Shown here: positions 58,449 to 64,000 of the stretch, piece by piece
Numbering within the stretch: the stretch's first letter is position 1
Layout of the letters: each line of letters begins with the position of its first letter
Source of the DNA: Helichrysum umbraculigerum
Taxonomy: Eukaryota > Streptophyta > Magnoliopsida > Asterales > Asteraceae
NCBI GenBank assembly: GCA_949592205.1
Contig: CATIUR010000003.1
Location: 150,969,259 to 151,033,258 of the forward strand
Direction of reading: 5' to 3'
Length of the DNA stretch: 64,000 bases
The notes under the pieces: model-generated
Told to the model about the DNA's origin: nothing
The model's database searches: none
Seen by the model: the letters and a program-made list of their open reading frames with translations, nothing else
Made by a program: the position numbers and the translations under genes

Positions 58449-58456
58449 TATAAAAA
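58449..58456 (+). promoter_or_regulatory. TATA box in the copia-2 5' LTR
   Basis: TATAAAAA lies 13 bases after the last GCGACGTAG hairpin and about 215 bases before the LTR end, a normal U3-R layout. Confidence 0.6.
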
Positions 58457-58670
58457 CGATTTGTGTTTTCTGTTTTAGGGTTGACGAAACCCTAAACATA
58501 ATCTGTCGAAATTCTCTGTAATCTGATCGACTATAAGCAATAATATTACGTTCGTTTGATATTGATTGCGTATTGATTGTTCGTGTGTTTGTTTGATAAT
58601 CTAATCGTTGTTTCCGCCATCGATTGGATTGACTCGGTTCGTTCTAGATCCTAAGTAGGGGACAAACAAC

Positions 58671-58682
58671 TGGTATCAGAGC
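58671..58682 (+). promoter_or_regulatory. primer-binding site of copia-2
   Basis: TGGTATCAGAGC, the initiator-methionine tRNA type, fixes the plus orientation and the end of the 5' LTR. Confidence 0.9.
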
Positions 58683-58894
58683 AGGAAGTGCTCGTTTTGG
58701 CGATTCGGATCGAGTTTGGGATATAAAAGAACGTGATATTCGTGAGTTTTCGTGTCTATTACGTTTGTTTTGTGTTTTTACAGGTTTTCGATCAGCATTA
58801 TTGGGATTCTTGAAGGTTTCAGTCGTTCGACATTCGTGGTTTTGGTTTTAGGGTTAAAAATTCGTTTTTAGGGTTTTTGGCCGCTGCTCAGCAC

Positions 58895-59204
58895 GTTTTG
58901 CGACGTAGCATAGCGACGTAAGCTGCGACGTCGCGTGCGACGTAGTGTTTTTGAACTTTAATTAGTTCGTGCGACGTACCGTTGCGACGTACCTCTCTAC
59001 GTCGCTATTCTGACTTTAATTAGTCTTCTGCGACGCTGCGTTGCGACGTAGCCTGATTCTGCGACGTACCTCTCTACGTCGCACTTTCTGATTCTTAATT
59101 GAATCATTTGCTTTTTGCGACGTACCCATCTACGTCGCATATTCTTTTTGCGACGTACCCGTCTACGTCGCATATTCTTTGTGCGACGTACCTCACTACG
59201 TCGC
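58895..59204 (+). repeat. GCGACGTA hairpin array in the copia-2 leader
   Basis: Five head-to-head units at 58984-59005, 59060-59083, 59116-59139, 59149-59172 and 59183-59204 have 8- or 9-base arms and six-base loops CCTCTC, CCTCTC, CCCATC, CCCGTC and CCTCAC. Further unpaired copies lie at 58900-58950. The array ends 38 bases before the gag start codon and would be in the genomic RNA. Confidence 0.88.
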
Positions 59205-59242
59205 TAAGATCAGAAGTTTGATTTTTCGTTTAAGTATTTACA

Positions 59243-62017
59243 ATGGCAGCTGATAAAGAGGATATTAGAGGACTTAGGGAGATGATTAAACAAAGTAATG
59301 ACATTGGTTCAAGCAATAAACCTCCACTATTTACAGCTGATATGGATTATGTATACTGGAGAGACCGTGTTGAACAATATATTGACTTTCATTGTCCAGA
59401 ATTATGGGGACCATTACGTGAGCGTTATGTAGCTCCATTAGCTGAAGGAGAATACCGGGGTATTCGTCCTGCTAAGCCCTATAAAGCCATGTCTCCCGAG
59501 GAAAAGAAAGATTTTGATACTGAAAGAAAATCTTTTTCAATGATTAAAATGTGTTTAACGAAGGATGTTCTATGGCTTTTCAGAACTCATGAAACAGCCT
59601 TTGATTTGTGGAAGGCTATTGAAACGCGTTGTGGAGGGAATGATAAGTACAAGGAAGCAAAGCTCGAACTGATTAAGAAACAGTACGATATCTTTGACAT
59701 CCTTCCTGATGAAGACACGACTTCTTTATTCACTAGGTACTCACGGTTAGTTGGTGAGTTGTTTGAAGGGGGTTATACTTTTCCTTCAATTGAAGTAAAT
59801 AAGAAGCTGCTGGATGTGTTGCCGAGTTCTTGGGATATTAAAGTTCAATTTTTAAAGGAAAATGAAGAACTTGCAAACATGTCTTTGGATGCGTTGATAG
59901 GGGATCTTCAAGCTCACGCGATGGAGATTAAGAAGAAAGAAACTAGGTCTGGTTCTGCTGTTCAGAATCCTAGTGTGTATGGTGTTCAGATCAACTCTGG
60001 AAAGACTTATGGATCTGGAGTTGCCTTTGTATCAAATACAAATGCTTCATCGAATTCTTCTTCTTCTGATGGGATTCATTCGGTTTTTATGACGGGACCT
60101 TCTTCAAATCAACAACAGGTTCAAGTCTCACCTGCTATTCAGGAGCAAGCTGCCATCTACACAGCTTTCTTAAGCTCTTACAAGGATTTGGTTACTCAAC
60201 CGAATCTAACTTTGGAGTTGACTAAGGAGGATTATGCTCAGCTTGATGAAGACGATCTGGAGCAAATGGATTTGACTTGGAATGTGGCAATGATCACCCG
60301 CAGAATTCAGAAGTTTTTGCAGAGGACAGGACGTAAAAGCTTGGAGGGTGATGGAAAGACTGGATTTGGATTTGACAAGAGTAAGGTCCGATGTTACAAT
60401 TGTCAAAATTTGGGTCACTTCGCCAGGGAGTGCGAGAAACCCAAAATGCCAGCATCGGGATTTACAACACCGTCTACTCCTCCAAAGGCCAAAGAAACGG
60501 AAGTTAACAAGAGAGGGATTGCTGACAATGCCCTGATTGCTTTTGAGCCTACAAGTCAAGATTGGACGCCTGTCTCCCAGCATTACCAACAGTGTCTGAT
60601 GGCTCACATTGTGAATGAGGTACATGGTGAACCGTTAAATTGTATTTCATGCATAAAGTTAACTGAATCTTTAAAGGCATATCAGACAGAGACAGCTGAA
60701 TTGAGGAAAAAGAATGAAAAACTAACCGACTCAAATAATTTTTTAAAAGCTAATGAGAAACTTTATGAAAATCATCTTGAGGCTCATCGGTTAGATACTC
60801 AGAAATATAAATCTAAGGTTTTTAGTCAAGAAGACGCCATTAAAAGCTATCTTGTTGAAATTGAACTTTTAAATAAAGAATTTACAGATTTAAAAGCTGA
60901 GTATGAGAATTATAAGAGTAAAATCTTAGGATCAAATTCCTCAACAGTTGTCTTCAATGAAATCCTTAGCAAGCATGGTACTAAAGGGAAAAAGAATGAG
61001 GGATTGGGATACAACTCAGTTCCTCCTCCTACTACTTGTTGTCCCCTGCCTGTTAAGGAAGGCTTTGAAGAGATTCCAGTTGACTGGTCCAAGCTCTATG
61101 GTTTAAAAGCTAAAGATGCTAAAGAGACCAACCATAACAAACCGGCAAAGGAGAAAACCATGCGGCCAGAGTACCCCTTGCCAAAGTTTGTTAAGTCTGT
61201 GCATGAATCTCCGGTTAGTGTTAAGGAGAATGTTGAAGTAAAGAATGAAACTCCTGTTAGTGTTGAGGAGATTGTTGAGATTGAGGACATTACGGATGAG
61301 GAGTATCCGGAGGTTAAGAAGGTTGCATTTAAACCTGATAAAGTGATTTCAAAGGTTGAACCTGAAATTAAGGTTCAACCAAATAAAGGAAAAGCAAAGG
61401 TTTTAAACTCGAAACAACAAACTTTACAGTCACCTGTAAAGATTTTGAAAAGAAAATCAGTAAATGAAAATGTTTCGTATGATAAACCTTCAACTTCAAC
61501 CTCTCATCCAAAACAAACATCTTCTAAGACGTGTACTCAATGTTCATGTTCTAGAAATGTTTCTCCACATCCTGTGGTAATTCCTCAGCCTCAACCGTTT
61601 GTTGAGACTCGTTCTTGTTTCTACTGCAAGAAACAAGGACATTTAATCCGTGAATGTCCAAAGCTGTCAAATCAGCGATATGGGAGAGAGATGCCTAGGA
61701 CATCTGTTTATAAAAACTCTTTTTCTAAATCTCCACCTAGGCGTCACTCAAACTCTCCCAAGCCTGTTTCGAAACCAAGTAATGTTGAGCAAAAACCTTT
61801 GCCACTTCAAAAGCCCAACATTACTTCTATTACCATTTCCGAATCTTCAAAAGTTTGGAAACGTAAAGAGTCTGATGTTGACTCTTTAGTCGTCAACAAT
61901 AACACATCAGATAAAAATTCTAATTTGTTTAAAGATAAAATTCTATCTGACGTGATTATTGTTGATGACCACGGTCGACCTAAGTCTGTAAAGGCTTGGG
62001 TCACCGTTTCTCACTAA
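59243..62017 (+). CDS. gag of copia-2, 924 aa, two zinc knuckles
   Basis: It starts MAADKEDIRGLREMIKQSND and is open for 924 codons. Residues about 25 to 230 form the copia-type gag domain (YVYWRDRVEQYIDFHCPELW, then LDVLPSSWDIKVQFLKENEE). A first CCHC knuckle CYNCQNLGHFAREC lies near residue 384. A coiled-coil stretch rich in Glu, Lys and Leu spans roughly 470 to 570. A basic and proline-containing region follows, and a second knuckle CFYCKKQGHLIREC lies near residue 792. Gag forms the particle and binds RNA. The length is well above the usual 300 to 500 residues of copia gag. The stop TAA overlaps the pol frame. Confidence 0.88.
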   Translation: MAADKEDIRGLREMIKQSNDIGSSNKPPLFTADMDYVYWRDRVEQYIDFHCPELWGPLRERYVAPLAEGEYRGIRPAKPYKAMSPEEKKDFDTERKSFSMIKMCLTKDVLWLFRTHETAFDLWKAIETRCGGNDKYKEAKLELIKKQYDIFDILPDEDTTSLFTRYSRLVGELFEGGYTFPSIEVNKKLLDVLPSSWDIKVQFLKENEELANMSLDALIGDLQAHAMEIKKKETRSGSAVQNPSVYGVQINSGKTYGSGVAFVSNTNASSNSSSSDGIHSVFMTGPSSNQQQVQVSPAIQEQAAIYTAFLSSYKDLVTQPNLTLELTKEDYAQLDEDDLEQMDLTWNVAMITRRIQKFLQRTGRKSLEGDGKTGFGFDKSKVRCYNCQNLGHFARECEKPKMPASGFTTPSTPPKAKETEVNKRGIADNALIAFEPTSQDWTPVSQHYQQCLMAHIVNEVHGEPLNCISCIKLTESLKAYQTETAELRKKNEKLTDSNNFLKANEKLYENHLEAHRLDTQKYKSKVFSQEDAIKSYLVEIELLNKEFTDLKAEYENYKSKILGSNSSTVVFNEILSKHGTKGKKNEGLGYNSVPPPTTCCPLPVKEGFEEIPVDWSKLYGLKAKDAKETNHNKPAKEKTMRPEYPLPKFVKSVHESPVSVKENVEVKNETPVSVEEIVEIEDITDEEYPEVKKVAFKPDKVISKVEPEIKVQPNKGKAKVLNSKQQTLQSPVKILKRKSVNENVSYDKPSTSTSHPKQTSSKTCTQCSCSRNVSPHPVVIPQPQPFVETRSCFYCKKQGHLIRECPKLSNQRYGREMPRTSVYKNSFSKSPPRRHSNSPKPVSKPSNVEQKPLPLQKPNITSITISESSKVWKRKESDVDSLVVNNNTSDKNSNLFKDKILSDVIIVDDHGRPKSVKAWVTVSH

Positions 62018-64000
62018 TCTCCTTTGTTTGTGTGTTGCAGCAGTCAGAACGCGTTAAAGATAGCGAATGGTATTTGGATAGCGGCTGCTCGCGACATATG
62101 ACGGGCGATGTATCTCTTCTTGTGGATATTAAACCACATGCAGGAGGTTATGTTGCCTTTGCTGGAGATTCTGGGGGAACTATTTCTGGAAGAGGAACGT
62201 TAACTAACGGCAATGTTAGTTTCGAAAATGCGAACTACGTGGAACAGCTTACGCACAACTTGCTAAGTGTTTCACAGGTCTGTGATAAGGATTATACAAC
62301 TGCGTTCACAAAGACTGAGTGTGTGATACTGAAGCCTGGGTATGTCATTCCGGAAGAATGGGTGTTACTGAGAGCACCAAGAAAGGATGACACCTACATT
62401 TTGAATATGAGAACTGTTGAGACATCGAACGAGTATACGTGTCTCTTGTCTAAGGCTTCTGAAAAGGATTCACTGCTTTGGCACAGACGAATGGGACACA
62501 TTCATTTTCGAAAAATGAATTTCTTGACTAAAAATGAACTAGTGCTAGGAGTTCCAAAACAGTCGTTTGCTCTAAAGGATGACTGTATCTCCTGCCAAAA
62601 AGGAAAGTTACGTAAGAAGTCCCATAAGTCTAAGCAGGTGAATTCCATAAATGCTCCATTGGAACTACTGCATATGGATCTTTTCGGTCCAGTTTCTACA
62701 AAGAGCATTGGTGGTCGGTCTTACTGCTTGGTAGTTACTGATGACTACTCAAGGTTTTCGTGGGTTTATTTTTTGACCACGAAAGGGGAAACTCCTGAGA
62801 TACTGGTGTATTTGTTGGACAAGTTGGCAAATCTGAGCAACTTGAAGGTGAAAAGGATACGAAGTGACAATGGAACTGAGTTCAAGAACTCAACTCTCGA
62901 ACTGTTTTGTGCTACAAGAGGTATTGAGCATCAATTTAGTGCTCCGAGGACTCCGCAACAGAATGGAGTTGCAGAAAGGAAGAACAGGACAATAATCGAG
63001 ACAGCTCGGACTATGTTAGCTGACTCCAAGTTACCAATCATATTCTGGGCTGAGGCAGTTAATACTGCCTGTTATGTTCTCAACAGAGTACTCACGGTTA
63101 AGAAAAGGAACAAAACGTGTTATGAACTTTTTAATAACCGTAAGCCAAATCTACAGTTCCTAGAACCATTTGGGTGTCCATGCCTGATCATGATTACAAA
63201 AGATAAGGTCTCTAAGTTTGGTGATAAAGCTGTTGAAGGGATTTTTCTTGGATATGCAGTCAACTCTCCGAACAAAAGAGTCTTCAACAAATCAACGAAT
63301 CAGATCGAAGAGCATTTTGAAGTGAAGTGTTTAAGGTATACGGAACCTCCTCAAGGAACGGGTCCGGATTGGTTTTTCAACTATGGAAACCTCTTCAACT
63401 CTTTCAATATTCCGGAACAAGATGAAACGGAAGAGTTGGTTTCTATACTGCATGAGCTTGATATTTCTCAAGATACACCCGTTACTAATAAACCATCCGA
63501 CCCATCTCCTAATGCAACACCCGCACCTCCACCGACTAATCCTACACCTCCACAACCTACACCTACTCCTTCACCAACAACCACACAACCGAAAATAACT
63601 ACCAAATCACCACCATCAACACCATCTTCTACTCCACCATCTTCGGCAGCTCCTTCTAAAACAGTTTACAACTATACAAAGGAGCTTCCATATGATCCAA
63701 ATATGCCTCCTCTAGAGGAACCTCAAGAAGAAGATGAAGTGGAAGAAACAATGAACTACTCTCACTTATTTTCTCATGAAGATGAAGGAGAAGAAGAAGA
63801 GATAGTCATTCCTGAGTCTGCTGCTACTCCTGAAACTGAGGGAGATTTGAACAATTTGGGTGTGGATCTTGTGCCAGGTACCATACCAGAAACACGTATA
63901 CATAAGGATCACCCCATTGATGATATCATTGGTGATCCTCATGCATCTGTTCAAACACGACAGCAAACAAAGCAGACTTCAGCTCAGCAGCTTTTGGGAC
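61984..64000 (+). CDS. pol of copia-2 (protease, integrase, linker), 3' part outside the window
   Basis: Open from 61984 to the last base, minus one frame relative to gag, with recognisable homology from about 62041. Protease active site: DSGC in SEWYLDSGCSRHMTGD. Pre-integrase HHCC: HRRMGHIHF, then CISCQKGK. Integrase catalytic triad: HMDLFGPV, RSDNGTEFK and GVAERKNRT. A proline- and threonine-rich linker follows (about 63480-63660). Then DHPIDDIIGDPHASVQTR, the segment that leads into reverse transcriptase. No internal stop is seen, so this copy may be functional. Entry could be by frameshifting in the 61984-62014 overlap or by splicing to the CAG at 62040; the sequence does not decide. Confidence 0.88.

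Larger units (their letters stand above)
57700..64000 (+). mobile_element. copia-2: large Ty1/copia element, runs off the window
   Basis: The 5' LTR ends at about 58664-58668. A TGGTATCAGAGC primer site follows at 58671-58682, then a leader of about 560 bases with hairpins, gag (59243-62017) and pol in a different frame to the window end. The gag-protease-integrase order of the visible part is that of copia. The long gag with two zinc knuckles and coiled coil recalls the SIRE/Maximus side of the superfamily, which is inference. The LTR start could not be fixed. Confidence 0.8.

Noticed and set aside
56138..58668. Single LTR spanning from TGTAACACC to the copia-2 primer site
   Set aside because: The left part matches gypsy LTRs oriented on the minus strand, while the right part has a plus-strand TATA box and primer site, so two elements meet inside.

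Overview
This window is nuclear plant DNA, most likely from a eudicot and plausibly Asteraceae (a family-level guess from retroelement style, not a measurement). The evidence is spliced genes with GT-AG introns, plant-only families (PLS-class PPR, LRX/extensin, plant natriuretic peptide, FAR1-type transposase remnants), Ty1/copia and Ty3/gypsy elements, MULEs, tRNA-type SINEs and (TA)n arrays. There is no prokaryotic organisation, no CRISPR and no rRNA or tRNA gene.

Layout. 1-6 kb: the 5' part of a minus-strand long-LTR Ty3/gypsy element (LTR-A) inserted into an older relative (LTR-B). 6-10.7 kb: AT-rich intergenic DNA with three non-autonomous MULE-type elements, each with a perfect 9-bp target duplication. 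12.0-14.9 kb: a five-exon CDCA7-like zinc-finger gene (minus). 15.2-19.8 kb: a FAR1-type MULE derivative carrying an array of a palindromic word. 20-22.5 kb: Harbinger-like and copia-LTR-like remnants and a SINE. 23.5-26.5 kb: a three-exon plant natriuretic peptide gene (plus) converging on a single-exon PPR gene (minus). 27-31.7 kb: two more (TA)n-flanked MULE derivatives, one carrying a nested SINE. 32.8-34.7 kb: a leucine-rich repeat extensin (LRX/PEX-type) gene with a tandemly duplicated promoter segment. 36.06-46.27 kb: one complete Tat-type Ty3/gypsy element with 506-bp LTRs, broken gag-pol and an apparently intact, spliced antisense extra gene. 46.6-64 kb: a nest in which a damaged copia element holds a solo LTR and is split by gypsy LTR-C, which is split by LTR-D, which adjoins a large copia element running off the window.

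Only four ordinary host genes are evident: CDCA7-like, PNP, PPR and LRX. They share no pathway that I can see. The CDCA7-like protein belongs to the DDM1/HELLS-linked transposon methylation machinery, an apt but probably coincidental neighbour for this DNA.

The most unusual signal is structural. Several unrelated transposable elements here (gypsy LTR-A, the LTR-D/copia-2 region, the solo LTR and MULE-1) carry tandem arrays of short inverted-repeat modules. Between modules the arm sequences change in a paired way that keeps the hairpin or palindrome. One module class (arms GCGACGTA and TACGTCGC, loop CCTCNC-like) occurs in both a gypsy LTR and a copia leader, in the sense orientation of each. 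All of this was read by eye and has not been tested statistically.
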